The notes: a model not told the origin generated them from the letters alone. A DNA stretch of 64,000 bases from Bacillus sp. NTK034 (GCF_017303275.1 NZ_JAFKOJ010000005.1:62001-126000); one strand, 5' to 3'. Counted from the stretch's first letter, positions 16,321-25,472 are shown. Numbers and translations: made by a program.

Positions 16321-16355
16321 TTAAAAAAAGACAGAGAGCTTGATCCCCCTGTCTT
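16321..16355 (-). terminator. Terminator of the SBP-M42 peptidase operon
   Basis: AAGACAG / CTGTCTT stem, extendable by G-C and G-T pairs, with a run of seven T on the minus strand, 11 bases past the peptidase stop. Confidence 0.82.
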
Positions 16356-16366
16356 CTCTTATATGA

Positions 16367-17434
16367 TTATGTATCTAAAAACGTCTTTCCCTTCAGCTTA
16401 TCCAATGTCACAACAAAGTCATGCAGCAGTTTGTAGGAGTTCTCCATATCATCTAGGTCGACTACTTCAATAGGAGTATGAGTATAACGGGATGGGATTG
16501 AGATAACACCCGTTGTGACGCCTTTATTTGTCATATGTATGGCTCCGGCATCCGTTCCGATTCCCATGAAGACTTCATGCTGATACGGAATATTCCCTTC
16601 TGCTGCCACTTTTTCGAGGTGCTGCGTGACAAGCGGGTGGGCAATTAGTGATTTATCAGCGATTTTGATGCAAGGTCCGCTGCCAAGGCTTCTCGTGCCT
16701 GTCATCAGGACATCAAATGTGTCGCTGGTTGGCGTAGTATCAAGTGCCAGTGCAAAGTCAGGATCTACGGCAGCAGATACAACGGAAGCCCCTCTCAATC
16801 CTACTTCCTCCTGAACCGTAAATGCCCCGTAGATGTCGCCATGCTGTGCCCCATTTCCTCCGATGTTTTGAAGTAAGCGGATCAATAGTGCGCAGCCTGC
16901 CCGGTCGTCCAAGGCTTTGCCAATAACACGGTTATTTCCTATTTTTTTGAACTCTGTGCCATAGCTGATGGGCTGCCCAACCTTTATTCCCATTTCAATA
17001 GCTTCTTCTGCCGTACGGGCTCCGATATCAATATAAAGATCGCGGTGGCTGGAAATGCGTTTTGGATCATCCCATTTCACATAGTGGGCTGAAATGGTTC
17101 CAATCACTCCATCCACAGTGCCTTTTTCAGAACGAACCTTAACTGGCAATGATAAAAGAATACGGTCATCGAATCCGCCTAATTTTTCAAATCGAATTAA
17201 CCCATTGTTCTCAATCTTTTTGACAATAAACCCAATTTCATCGGTGTGAGCTGCAATGACTAAAGAAGGGAAATCCGGGTTATTCCCTTTCTTTTTCACA
17301 ATCAGGTTTCCTACCGGATCGACGCGGTATTCATCCACATAATCCTTCACTTCATTTAAGATAAATCTTTGAACATCCTGTTCAAAACCGCTGGGACCCA
17401 CAATATCACACAGGCCTTTCAATAATTCATACAC
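16367..17434 (-). CDS. M42-family metallo-aminopeptidase
   Basis: Di-metal aminopeptidase of the FrvX/glutamyl-aminopeptidase family, about 355 residues, cytosolic and usually dodecameric. Metal and catalytic positions are visible: AAHTDEIGF (His, Asp), LDDRAGC (bridging Asp), TVQEEVGLRG (two Glu), ALDTTPTSD (Asp) and the late YTHTPIE (His). The GTG at 17434 follows GGGAGGG at 7 bases; the longer frame from 17470 reads into a repeat and has no ribosome binding site. It lies 99 bases behind a peptide-binding lipoprotein gene with only hairpin repeats between, so it probably degrades peptides captured by that protein. Confidence 0.9.
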   Translation of the reverse strand: MYELLKGLCDIVGPSGFEQDVQRFILNEVKDYVDEYRVDPVGNLIVKKKGNNPDFPSLVIAAHTDEIGFIVKKIENNGLIRFEKLGGFDDRILLSLPVKVRSEKGTVDGVIGTISAHYVKWDDPKRISSHRDLYIDIGARTAEEAIEMGIKVGQPISYGTEFKKIGNNRVIGKALDDRAGCALLIRLLQNIGGNGAQHGDIYGAFTVQEEVGLRGASVVSAAVDPDFALALDTTPTSDTFDVLMTGTRSLGSGPCIKIADKSLIAHPLVTQHLEKVAAEGNIPYQHEVFMGIGTDAGAIHMTNKGVTTGVISIPSRYTHTPIEVVDLDDMENSYKLLHDFVVTLDKLKGKTFLDT

Positions 17435-17464
17435 AGCGAAACCCTCCCTTAGATTTGAAAACGG

Positions 17465-17531
17465 GGACACAGGGACAGGTTAACTGTCCCCAAAGTCCTT
17501 CCTTGGGACAAGGAACCTGTCCCCTCGTCCC
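17465..17531. repeat. Pair of REP-like GGGACA hairpins inside an operon gap
   Basis: GGGACAG-5-CTGTCCC (17472-17490) and GGGACA-7-TGTCCC (about 17505-17523), with partial GGGACA and CGTCCC flanks. They fill the spacer between the SBP and M42 genes and could act as mRNA processing or differential-expression hairpins. They share the core of the element at 16144. Confidence 0.62.
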
Positions 17532-17533
17532 TG

Positions 17534-19153
17534 TTAATTCGTCAGGTAAACCTTTGTAAAATCATCATCCTCCATTGGGTGTGCAGTGAATCCCTGGACA
17601 TAGCCCGCCATTGCGATTGGCGGTGTTGTATGTGCAAGAGTCACCCATGGGGCATCCTTGTGGAAAATTTCCTGTGCCTGCTGGTAAAGCTTTGCACGTT
17701 CGTCCTGATCAAATGTTACACGGGCATCCTGCAAAAGCTTCGTGAATTCTTCGTTCTCATAGAACGCACGGTTGCTGGCAGGTTTATCCGTATTGGTTGC
17801 ACTCAGATTCGGGAAAAGGAAGTTATCCGGATCGGCCATTACACCTGTCCAGCCGTATAATCCCATTGGGTGCTCCCCGTTTCCTGACTTTTGAAGATAC
17901 GTTGCCCATTCATAGGTAACGATTTCGGCTTCAATGCCGATTTTCTTCAGATCTGACTGGATGGCTTCTGCCACCTTCATTGGCTGTGGCATATACGGTC
18001 TTGGGTTGCTCATCGCCCAAAGCTGGGTCTTGAATCCATCTGGATATCCTGCTTCCGCCAATAGTTTTTTCGCTTCTTCCACATTGAATTTGTAGTCTTC
18101 AATGCTGTCATTATAGCCCCAAAGCACAGATGGGAATGGATTTTTTGCTACTTCGGCATATCCATTATAAAATGCATCCACAATGGCCTGTTTATCAATG
18201 GCCATATTGACTGCCTGACGTACTTTTACATCATCGAAAGGTTCCATTTGCGTATTGAGAACCATGTAGCCAATGTTAAAGCTTGGGCGCTTTACAAGAC
18301 TAAGCTGTGAATCAGCTTCTATAGTTGTCGCATCATCGGGGTTTAAGCCATCGATGATATCCACCTCACCAGCTTGAAGTGCAGTCAGGCGTGAAGAATT
18401 CTCAGGGATAACCCTGAAGATCAGCTCATCAAGATATGGCCCTTCACCTGCATAATTTTCATTTTTCTTCAGTACTATTTTGTCATTGTGCTTCCAGCTA
18501 TCGAATACGAAAGGACCTGTTCCTACCGGATTTTCAGAGAACTTGTCACCGTGCTTTTCAATCGCGGCCGGACTGGCAATTCCAAACATAGGAATAGCTA
18601 AGTAGCTGATAAACGGAGCTGTCTTTTCAGTTAATTTAAACTCAACTGTCGATTCATCCACTGCTTTTACATACTCGATTTTATGGTTTGGATCGCCTTT
18701 AAAGCCCCCATATAAGAACGGATAGTATGGAAAATCCCCTTTATGGTAGGGGTTTTGTGGATCCATCCACCGGTCGAAGTTAAACACGACTGCATCTGCA
18801 TTAAAATCTGTTCCATCCTGGAACTTAATGTCCTTTTTAAGGGTAATGGTCCAGGTCATTCCATCATCAGAGACTTTGTAAGACTCCGCTAATCCTGGCT
18901 GGACTTCAAGATTTTCGTCATATACAAACAATGTTTCAAAGATATTGCTTGTTACACGGATGGATTCTCCATCTGTTACATTGATTGGGTCCAGCCCAAT
19001 AGCGTCAGCACCGCGGGCATAAATTAATGAACCTCCCTCTTTTGGTTCACTGCTGCCGCCGCCTGAAGCTTCTTCACCGCTGCCGGAACATGCTGAAAGC
19101 AGCAATGAAAGAATCAGTAAAATGCTTAAAACTAGTGAAGACTTGCCTTTCAT
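17534..19153 (-). CDS. Peptide/nickel-type ABC substrate-binding lipoprotein (family 5)
   Basis: Extracytoplasmic solute-binding protein of 539 residues: signal peptide with lipobox LLSAC (Cys 22), a Ser/Gly/Glu linker, then the family 5 body starting GGSLIYARGADAIGLDP and including GTGPFVFDSW and VRQAVNMAIDKQAI. Relatives bind oligopeptides, dipeptides or glutathione. No permease or ATPase genes accompany it, so it must use transporter subunits encoded elsewhere, while an aminopeptidase gene follows. The ATG at 19153 follows AAGGGGG. A near-perfect cre box lies 215 bases upstream, suggesting CcpA control. Confidence 0.92.
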   Translation of the reverse strand: MKGKSSLVLSILLILSLLLSACSGSGEEASGGGSSEPKEGGSLIYARGADAIGLDPINVTDGESIRVTSNIFETLFVYDENLEVQPGLAESYKVSDDGMTWTITLKKDIKFQDGTDFNADAVVFNFDRWMDPQNPYHKGDFPYYPFLYGGFKGDPNHKIEYVKAVDESTVEFKLTEKTAPFISYLAIPMFGIASPAAIEKHGDKFSENPVGTGPFVFDSWKHNDKIVLKKNENYAGEGPYLDELIFRVIPENSSRLTALQAGEVDIIDGLNPDDATTIEADSQLSLVKRPSFNIGYMVLNTQMEPFDDVKVRQAVNMAIDKQAIVDAFYNGYAEVAKNPFPSVLWGYNDSIEDYKFNVEEAKKLLAEAGYPDGFKTQLWAMSNPRPYMPQPMKVAEAIQSDLKKIGIEAEIVTYEWATYLQKSGNGEHPMGLYGWTGVMADPDNFLFPNLSATNTDKPASNRAFYENEEFTKLLQDARVTFDQDERAKLYQQAQEIFHKDAPWVTLAHTTPPIAMAGYVQGFTAHPMEDDDFTKVYLTN

Positions 19154-19367
19154 CTGTATTTTCCCCCTTGTGTTTTTATGTAAGCGGAGCTGAAGGAGTT
19201 CAGCCCGCTATTTCCCTTAGTAAAAAGCAAAATAACTGACTAGAATTTATTTTTAGATTTTTCGTATTTTTTAATAAAAATTAGTATATCTTAGATTAGC
19301 GAAATATTCTACTATATTTTTAGAGTCGAAATATATAGGATCGGGATTTATCCTTTGTTACTCTATT

Positions 19368-19381
19368 TGTAAACGTTTACA
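19368..19381. promoter_or_regulatory. cre box (CcpA)
   Basis: TGTAAACGTTTACA, fully symmetric and a full match to the catabolite response element consensus. It is upstream of the substrate-binding lipoprotein gene and about 95 bases downstream of the codA terminator. The rest of 19154-19475 is AT-rich and contains no gene. Confidence 0.82.
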
Positions 19382-19471
19382 TCCAATTCCTGTGTTTTAT
19401 AATAATTTTTTTTACGTTTAATAGTTAAAGAAAACTATTAATATAAAAATAAATTTCATTTCCCTCACAAC

Positions 19472-19508
19472 ATAAAAAGACTGACCCAGTCAGCCTGAGC
19501 CAGTCTTT
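19472..19508 (-). terminator. Terminator of the codBA operon
   Basis: AAAGACTG / CAGTCTTT stem with an internal CTGACTGGG segment in the loop, followed by T-rich sequence on the minus strand, 7 bases past the codA stop. Confidence 0.8.
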
Positions 19509-19514
19509 CATCTA

Positions 19515-20780
19515 TCATTTATGAAAGTTCACATTCTCTTTTGCCTCCCCAAACATCACAGATGTCTGGCTGGGTTTCGTTTCGGCAATTACTTTTCCAT
19601 TTCTTATAGAATACCTGACAGCAGCCTGACGCCTGATCGCTTCATACTCATTTTCCGCATCAAGAATGATCAGGTTAGCCGGTTTTCCGGCTGCAATTCC
19701 ATATTTCTCTTCAATGTTTAATGTTTTGGCACTGTTATTTGTAATCAGATCAAAGGAGTTAACAATTTGCTCATAGCCCATCAGCTGTGACACATGAATG
19801 CCCATGTGGAGCACCTGCAGCATATTGCCGGTGCCAAGCGGATACCAAGGGTCGAAGATATCGTCATGGCCGAAGCTTACGTTAAGTCCTGCTTCGAGCA
19901 GTTCTTTTACTCTTGTAATTCCCCTGCGCTTCGGATACGTATCAAAGCGCCCCTGCAGATGAATGTTTACGAGCGGGTTCGCGACAAAATTAATGTTTGA
20001 TAGCTTTAACAGTCTGAACAGCTTGTAGGTATAAGCATCATTATACGAGCCCATTGCCGTTGTATGGCTGGCTGTTACCCGGCTGCCCAATCCGCGTTCA
20101 TAGGCTTCCGCAGCTACAACTTCCACAAAGCGCGACTGTTCATCATCGATTTCATCGCAATGGATATCGACAAGGCGGTCATACTTTTCAGCAAGATCAA
20201 AGGCCGTTTTCATAGAAGCAACGCCGTACTCCCTTGTGAACTCGAAATGAGGAATGCCTCCTACCACATCTGCCCCCATTTTCAGCGCTTCCTCCATGAG
20301 CTCAGCGCCGCTTGGATAAGAATTGATTCCCTCCTGCGGAAAAGCTACAAGCTGGAGATCCACATAGTCAGCCATTTCTTCTTTTACTTCCAAAAGTGCT
20401 TTTAAAGCAGTCAGACTGGGATCTGTTACATCCACATGTGTGCGGACATGCTGGATACCCTGTGCAATTTGCCATTTCAGTGCCGTTTTGGCCCTTGTTT
20501 TTACATCTTCATGTGTCAGGGTTTCTTTTCTTTGTGCCCATCTTTGGATGCCTTCGAATAATGTTCCGCTCTGGTTCCATTCCGGCTCGCCTGCTGTCAG
20601 GGTAGTATCCAGGTGAATATGGGGCTCGATGAAGGGTGCCGACACCAGGGATCCTTCAGCATCAAGGATTCCCTGACCTGCTTCCACTTCCCCTTGTGAT
20701 AAGCTATGAATCTTTCCGCCTTGTATCGCTATATTCCATAAGCCTTCCCGGCCTCTTAGTTTTGCATTTTTAATAATCAC
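19515..20780 (-). CDS. codA: Cytosine deaminase
   Basis: Amidohydrolase that converts cytosine to uracil for pyrimidine salvage, 421 residues (E. coli CodA 427). Metal ligands are visible in order: [20 protein letters not shown] with its Glu, [10 protein letters not shown] and [14 protein letters not shown]; the last motif is characteristic of CodA. The GTG at 20780 overlaps the end of codB by 11 bases and has GGGGAA upstream, so the pair is translationally coupled. Regulation by the PyrR attenuator before codB should apply to both genes. Confidence 0.93.
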   Translation of the reverse strand: MIIKNAKLRGREGLWNIAIQGGKIHSLSQGEVEAGQGILDAEGSLVSAPFIEPHIHLDTTLTAGEPEWNQSGTLFEGIQRWAQRKETLTHEDVKTRAKTALKWQIAQGIQHVRTHVDVTDPSLTALKALLEVKEEMADYVDLQLVAFPQEGINSYPSGAELMEEALKMGADVVGGIPHFEFTREYGVASMKTAFDLAEKYDRLVDIHCDEIDDEQSRFVEVVAAEAYERGLGSRVTASHTTAMGSYNDAYTYKLFRLLKLSNINFVANPLVNIHLQGRFDTYPKRRGITRVKELLEAGLNVSFGHDDIFDPWYPLGTGNMLQVLHMGIHVSQLMGYEQIVNSFDLITNNSAKTLNIEEKYGIAAGKPANLIILDAENEYEAIRRQAAVRYSIRNGKVIAETKPSQTSVMFGEAKENVNFHK

Positions 20781-22038
20781 TTCTTAATTCCCCTTCCCTG
20801 ACTGAATTTTTGCCTTGTAAAGAAGCAGCCAGTTTTGATACTAGGACAAATACTACGGCTGATCCTAAAAGTGAGTTGATGGGCGGGATTCCCGGCACAA
20901 AATTAGCCGCAGCCACGCCGGCCGCCCATGCTAAGATGGCAATCCAGTTAACCGCCTTAAACTTCATATCTGCAAACTTCTTATACTCTCCGCGATTCAC
21001 GATAAAGTAATCTGCTAAGATGATAGCCCCGATGGACGGCAGCGTCGATCCCAGAATCGTCAGGAACCCGACAAAGTTGTTGTACAGCCACATGGCCGCA
21101 ATTGTTCCCACAATCCCGTTGAAGATGACAACCTTTCCTTTTCGGATCTTTAAAATGCTCGCAAACCCTAAGCCTGATGCATATAAAGCGTTATCGTTCG
21201 TTGTCCAGATATTTAAGCCAAGAACCAGAATTGCCGGGAAAATCAGCTTTTGGATGAACATGACTTCTGAGATATCAGATTGCCCTGTTGCGATCGCACC
21301 GATTGCACCGAAGAGGAACATGATAGAATTTCCGATGAAGAAGGCGATGACTGTTGATACTACTGCTGAACGCTTTGTATTTGAGAATCGCGCGAAGTCT
21401 GGAGTCAGCGTACCTGCACTGATAAATGAACCTACGCAAATGGTTAAAGCCGCTGCCAGACTAATGGCCTCAGTTGGCTGATATTGCATAAGCCCTTCCA
21501 GACCGCCTGCTGTTTCTGTCGCTTTAAAAACCGAGAAGCTTCCTAGAATAGTGATTAAAGGGACAGCTACGAAACTCAGGATTGCCAGTGCCTTCATGCC
21601 AAAGAAGGCTGTGCCTGTCATCAGCAGACCTGCAACTGCAATCAGGAGATACGCATCAATTCCTGTTACTTTCTGAACCGGCAGCGCAAACATCGCTACC
21701 CCGACGCCAAACCACCCAACCTGAGTCGCAGCCAGCAAAAAGGATGATAGGTAAGATCCCTTTTCACCGAAGGCATAGCGGGTAAGCAGGTGTGTTGATA
21801 AGCCAGTTTTTGCAGCGATATAAGCAAGGGCTCCTGTATAAGCACCTAAAATCAAGTTGCCTGCGAGAACGATCCCGATAAATTGAATAAACGTTAATCC
21901 TGTTCCAAGTGTTCCGCCTGACCACATACTGGCTGAGAAGAAGGTCAGACCGAGCATCACCACAAGCATTTTCCAAAAACCGTTGCGATGCCCCTGGGGT
22001 ACCGCCTCTAACGAAAAATCCAAATCTACTTTTTTCAT
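20770..22038 (-). CDS. codB: Cytosine permease
   Basis: NCS1-family importer of cytosine, about 422 residues with 12 predicted membrane helices; N-terminal segment [20 protein letters not shown] and the [14 protein letters not shown] loop are typical of CodB. The ATG at 22038 is preceded by GGAGG at 7 bases. A longer open frame to 22191 runs through the attenuator leader and is rejected. The downstream codA confirms the substrate. Confidence 0.93.
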   Translation of the reverse strand: MKKVDLDFSLEAVPQGHRNGFWKMLVVMLGLTFFSASMWSGGTLGTGLTFIQFIGIVLAGNLILGAYTGALAYIAAKTGLSTHLLTRYAFGEKGSYLSSFLLAATQVGWFGVGVAMFALPVQKVTGIDAYLLIAVAGLLMTGTAFFGMKALAILSFVAVPLITILGSFSVFKATETAGGLEGLMQYQPTEAISLAAALTICVGSFISAGTLTPDFARFSNTKRSAVVSTVIAFFIGNSIMFLFGAIGAIATGQSDISEVMFIQKLIFPAILVLGLNIWTTNDNALYASGLGFASILKIRKGKVVIFNGIVGTIAAMWLYNNFVGFLTILGSTLPSIGAIILADYFIVNRGEYKKFADMKFKAVNWIAILAWAAGVAAANFVPGIPPINSLLGSAVVFVLVSKLAASLQGKNSVREGELRSDY

Positions 22039-22105
22039 ACCAATTCCTCCATTCATTTTTTGGACTGGTACCGAAGGATTTTCGATAGTAAGGGGATGGA
22101 AAAAG

Positions 22106-22142
22106 AAAAGGCTTCTCGCCGTTTTCCGACAAGAAGCCTTTT
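22106..22142 (-). terminator. Attenuator terminator in the codBA leader
   Basis: Minus-strand hairpin AAAAGGCTTCTTG / CGAGAAGCCTTTT followed by CTTTTTCC, 68 bases before the codB start. It forms the off state of the PyrR-controlled leader. Confidence 0.85.
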
Positions 22143-22195
22143 CCTGCATGAAGAACCCATGGGCAGGCTGCACCTCACCCATTGGCATCATACTT

Positions 22196-22236
22196 CCGCT
22201 GTCCTTGTCAGCCTCACGGGACTGATTTAAAGGTAC
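22196..22236 (-). promoter_or_regulatory. PyrR-binding loop (pyrimidine attenuator)
   Basis: The minus-strand leader reads TTTAAATCAGTCCCGTGAGG then CTGACAAGGA, matching the conserved PyrR anti-antiterminator loop (AGUCCnGnGAGGCU, CAAGG). With the terminator at 22106-22142 it gives UMP/PyrR-dependent attenuation of codBA. The antiterminator strand between them was not traced pair by pair. Confidence 0.82.
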
Positions 22237-22333
22237 CAGTATTTAGTTATCTATTATTATTTCAGAAAAATAGGCAGGTGTCAATTGTAAATCAATGGAT
22301 ATTTTAACAATGACACTGTCATTCTCCTTTATA

Positions 22334-23215
22334 CTATTCTATAAATTGATACATGTACTCCATCGCTTCCGGCAAGGTTTCTCTCCAGACCCTCCATTCA
22401 TGGTCGCCATCTACCACTCTAAATTCAACGAGCTCAGGCTGGTGCTCTCTTAGATTCTGGTAAAGAACAGCAGCATGGTAAGCGATATCAAATGTATCAT
22501 GGTCTCCGGAGTTGATGTATAAAGGTACCTTAATACCCTTTTGCTTGTAGGCATCGATATATTGTGTATAGTTCAATTCAGCCCATTTCTCAGGGTCAAA
22601 CTGTCCATCCTTTTGGAAGGTGGGGTGCGTTCTTCCTGATGAATGGCTTGGAGGCTCAGGTACATAAACTGCAGGGCTTAAGGCTGCTCCTGCAGCAAAC
22701 ATTTCAGGATGTTTTAAAACAAAGTTAACGGTTCCATAGCCTCCAGCTGATAGACCCGCAACCAATCGGCCTTCTTTTTCCTCAATCGTTCTCCAGGTTT
22801 CATCAATATGAGGGATCAATTCATTGATGAATGCAGTTTCTGCAGCTTCATTGTGGCCATCAACCCACCAGCTTTTGCTGCCCGGCATGACAATAATCGA
22901 TGGAGGTATGACTCCTTTCGAAATCAATTTATCAGCTGTTTTCTTTACATTCCCGTTTTGTACCCAATCATATTCGTTTCCTCCAGATCCATGGAGAAGA
23001 TACAGAACAGGATATTCTTCACCTGAATTTTTATATTCGCCTGGCAAATAGATATTGTAATTATAATCCCGCCCCAAGGCTTCAGAACTAAAGCTTTGAT
23101 GAATGATCTGGCTGTTGCCCGATTTTGGCGGTGTAATATTATCGGCAAAAGAAAGACTGGGAATCAACATGGCTAACAATAAAACAAAAACAAACAAAGT
23201 TTTACTATTGAACAT
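22334..23215 (-). CDS. Secreted esterase of the EstD/antigen-85-like family
   Basis: Alpha/beta hydrolase of 293 residues with a Sec signal peptide (about 1-25, ending SLSFA). The nucleophile elbow is GLSAGGYGT, with acid NSGDHDTFD and catalytic His in DGDHEWRVW, so the triad is complete. The oxyanion region YLLHGSGGNEYDW is typical of the esterase family related to ferulate and enterochelin esterases. The ATG at 23215 follows AGGAGG. It appears monocistronic; no terminator was identified on its 3' side and codB lies downstream. The substrate cannot be told from sequence. Confidence 0.88.
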   Translation of the reverse strand: MFNSKTLFVFVLLLAMLIPSLSFADNITPPKSGNSQIIHQSFSSEALGRDYNYNIYLPGEYKNSGEEYPVLYLLHGSGGNEYDWVQNGNVKKTADKLISKGVIPPSIIVMPGSKSWWVDGHNEAAETAFINELIPHIDETWRTIEEKEGRLVAGLSAGGYGTVNFVLKHPEMFAAGAALSPAVYVPEPPSHSSGRTHPTFQKDGQFDPEKWAELNYTQYIDAYKQKGIKVPLYINSGDHDTFDIAYHAAVLYQNLREHQPELVEFRVVDGDHEWRVWRETLPEAMEYMYQFIE

Positions 23216-23542
23216 GCCTACGCCTCCTAAAATTTTTTTTTTGCAAAAGTTATTACAGCCTTAAAATATTCTCCTAAACCCATCAATTCCTATAAACAAA
23301 GTGAATTTAATCCGAGCAAGACTCCCCCTTTTCGTTGCCAGGTTTATTATTCTGAATATAAAGAAAACACTTACATTTGGCTTTATTCTACCTTACTAAC
23401 TATTCACCCTTTTCCAAAAGGAAAAATAAGTAAAAAGAAGCAACCCTTTTCACTGCAAATATGAAAATAGTAATAGGGTTCCATCCGTTCAAGCTATAAG
23501 AGGGTTACAGAGTTAAGTAAGAAGTTTCATCACCACTATATT
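23216..23542. other. Intergenic region, no gene seen
   Basis: About 330 bases between the esterase gene and the STAS-protein terminator. It must hold the esterase promoter. A weak cre-like sequence (minus strand TGTAAGTGTTTTCT, around 23362) departs from consensus at the central C and is not called. No RNA motif was recognised. Confidence 0.5.
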
Positions 23543-23583
23543 AAAACAAAACAGAGCTGCCGGATAATTTGGGGCAGCTCTCT
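23543..23583 (-). terminator. Terminator of the STAS-like gene
   Basis: Perfect 9-bp stem AGAGCTGCC / GGCAGCTCT with TTTTGTTTT on the minus strand, 57 bases past the STAS-like stop. Confidence 0.85.
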
Positions 23584-23639
23584 AAATTTACAATTTATTC
23601 AACTATGCGGGTCGCATTACTTTCGGGTTCTACTTGGAA

Positions 23640-23996
23640 CTATTCTTTAATCCACAACCAAGCTTCTTCCAGCTGATGGCCTTCAAAGTATTCAACCTTG
23701 ATCCCAGGCAGGTAGTTCGTGAGCTTTGATATAGTGCCTATCCAGTCTTTATCACTGACAACAGCGAATTTATTAAACTGTTTCCACCTTTTAATATCAA
23801 ATTCCAGTCCTTCCGTGGCACCTTGGAAAGTGGTCCCGTCTACATCCGTCATTATGGCCAGAATATTGAACTTCTGGCCATCTTTAAAATTTTCTCTCAC
23901 GTGCTGATCCAGTTTTTCTGCATCTTCCTTGGTTGCATTGCCATTGAAGGCGAGGGCAATAGTAGAGGGAGAGCGGGATTCTATAAATTGAAGCAT
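23640..23996 (-). CDS. SpoIIAA-like STAS/SEC14-type protein
   Basis: Small cytosolic protein of about 118 residues resembling the SpoIIAA-like (STAS) family: alternating beta/alpha pattern with NILAIMTDVDGTTFQGATEG and FNKFAVVSDKDWIG segments. Members are thought to bind lipids or partners; no enzymatic motif is visible. The ATG at 23996 has GGAGG at 8 bases; an earlier TTG at 24011 overlaps that site. It has its own terminator. Function unknown. Confidence 0.82.
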   Translation of the reverse strand: MLQFIESRSPSTIALAFNGNATKEDAEKLDQHVRENFKDGQKFNILAIMTDVDGTTFQGATEGLEFDIKRWKQFNKFAVVSDKDWIGTISKLTNYLPGIKVEYFEGHQLEEAWLWIKE

Positions 23997-24089
23997 AATC
24001 TTTACCTCCAAGTGGTTTTATTGAGGTAATTTCCCGATTAAGGGAGCTGCAAAACTATAGGTGAGGAGTTTTTATTGGAAATAGTGAGT

Positions 24090-24190
24090 GTCATTTGCAG
24101 ATTTTGCATTTTCTTTGCAAGATTAGCTATTCTATTTGCAAGTTTAACTATTCTATTTGCAGAAATACAGGTTTTATTTGCAGCGTTCAC
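24090..24190. repeat. Array C: five TATTTGCA units, 20-21-bp period
   Basis: The C of TTTGC falls at 24098, 24118, 24139, 24160 and 24181 (20, 21, 21, 21). In this array the TGCAAATA orientation is on the minus strand, opposite to arrays A and B. It lies 25 bases beyond the desaturase terminator and upstream of the STAS-like gene. Confidence 0.83.
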
Positions 24191-24209
24191 AAATCGGTTC
24201 ATTTCCAGC

Positions 24210-24237
24210 AAAAATAGAACCAGCCGCGCCGGTTCTA
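24210..24237 (-). terminator. Terminator of the acyl-ACP desaturase gene
   Basis: TAGAACC / GGTTCTA stem closed by a GC-rich inner part, with five T on the minus strand, 4 bases past the stop. Confidence 0.82.
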
Positions 24238-24241
24238 TAAA

Positions 24242-25132
24242 TTACTTCTTGCTGTAAAACCGATCCCTAACTCTTTTCAAGCGAGCATGATAGTTTAAAA
24301 TATCAAGTCTTGCTTTCTCTGCCTCAGGTGCAATCGGCCTCAGCTTTTCTATCTCCCAATACTCTATAATGACATCCAGGACCTGATCAAAATATTCAAG
24401 CGGGCCATAGTTGGCCTCTTTTGCAATGATAGCCATTCGATCTTCAAAGTCCGGCATAACAGCACCTGGCATTTTAAAGTTCATGATGACGTTCCCGAGG
24501 TAATAGCAGTAATTAGGTTCTAATTGCAGATGATATTTTATAACGTCTCTGTAAAAAGCATAATGCAGGGTCTCATCCTTAGCCAATCTCCTAAGCAAGC
24601 TGCTCAAATCCTTATCATGGGGGCCCGCTACCTTCGCCACATTATAGTAAAACACCATGGTGGCCAGCTCCTGCATGGAGGTATAAACCATTGTTTCAAA
24701 AGGCGTATGGAAATCAGGATTCCAGCCATTTTCCACTGTTTGCTTATGAAGCTGGTGAAGCCTTCCCGGATGGACATTGCGCGTAATTAATAGATAGGTT
24801 TCAAGCAGATTGGAGTGCTGGTCCTCTTCCGCTGTCCAGGTATGCACAAATTCCTTAATGACACTCAATGAACCTTTAAATGTCTGGTCCAAATAAGAGG
24901 TGAACCATGGGAGATTCACTTCTGTTAATAGCGCTGTCTCCACTGCCGTAATGACGGACTCCGGAAGTGTCACCTGGCTCTCATCCCAGGGAACACGCCG
25001 GAAATCCTGCGCTTTATCCCATGGGAGAAATTCGTGATAGCCCCAGTCTATTTTTTCAGCACGTTTTTTGTGCTCTTCATACAATTCCCTTACCTTAGGC
25101 TCCAGTCGAAAATCGAGATGATTTGTTAACAA
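24242..25132 (-). CDS. Soluble acyl-ACP desaturase family protein
   Basis: Ferritin-like di-iron enzyme of 296 residues that would introduce a double bond into acyl-ACP with O2 and ferredoxin. Iron ligands are seen in order: EVNLPWF, EEDQHSNLLE (the EExxH motif), MQELATMVFYY and KDETLHYAFY (DExxH). There are no membrane helices, unlike the Des membrane desaturases usual in Bacillus. The TTG at 25132 follows GGAGG. It is monocistronic. Related two-box proteins can also act on other acyl carriers or be oxygenases, so the reaction is inferred. Confidence 0.85.
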   Translation of the reverse strand: MLTNHLDFRLEPKVRELYEEHKKRAEKIDWGYHEFLPWDKAQDFRRVPWDESQVTLPESVITAVETALLTEVNLPWFTSYLDQTFKGSLSVIKEFVHTWTAEEDQHSNLLETYLLITRNVHPGRLHQLHKQTVENGWNPDFHTPFETMVYTSMQELATMVFYYNVAKVAGPHDKDLSSLLRRLAKDETLHYAFYRDVIKYHLQLEPNYCYYLGNVIMNFKMPGAVMPDFEDRMAIIAKEANYGPLEYFDQVLDVIIEYWEIEKLRPIAPEAEKARLDILNYHARLKRVRDRFYSKK

Positions 25133-25472
25133 GTTTAGACCTCCATTACAAATGGTTTGCTATTCCAAAATTTGTGACTAAATATTATGACCTGTTACTA
25201 AATTTACTATATCACATTCGTTCAATAACTAACTAATATAAATAATGAATTTTCAGCAAATTAGTACTTTAAATACTCTTTGTTTCTATTAATATACATA
25301 TTCACCAGTATTTCGACATCAGATCTCATCTGTTGACAGCATGCGATTCGACATAGGTCGACAGACACTGTTTTTTACAAATATATTGTATAAGAATGTA
25401 AAAATATGATTCTTTTGGACAATTTTTGTGGTAAAATTATCTAAAATATGTCGACGGGAGTGGATCGGAAAA
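25133..25472. other. Divergent intergenic region
   Basis: AT-rich 340 bases between two divergent genes. It must contain promoters for the desaturase (minus) and the LysM-NlpC/P60 hydrolase (plus). Short TTGACA-like and TATAAT-like words occur but no pair with proper spacing was convincing. No riboswitch was seen. Confidence 0.5.

Noticed and set aside
22039-22191. N-terminal extension of CodB
   Set aside because: The extra 51 codons run through the PyrR attenuator terminator; ATG 22038 has a strong ribosome binding site.
23355-23380. cre box before the esterase gene
   Set aside because: The central CG is TG and the last base also deviates; too weak to call.
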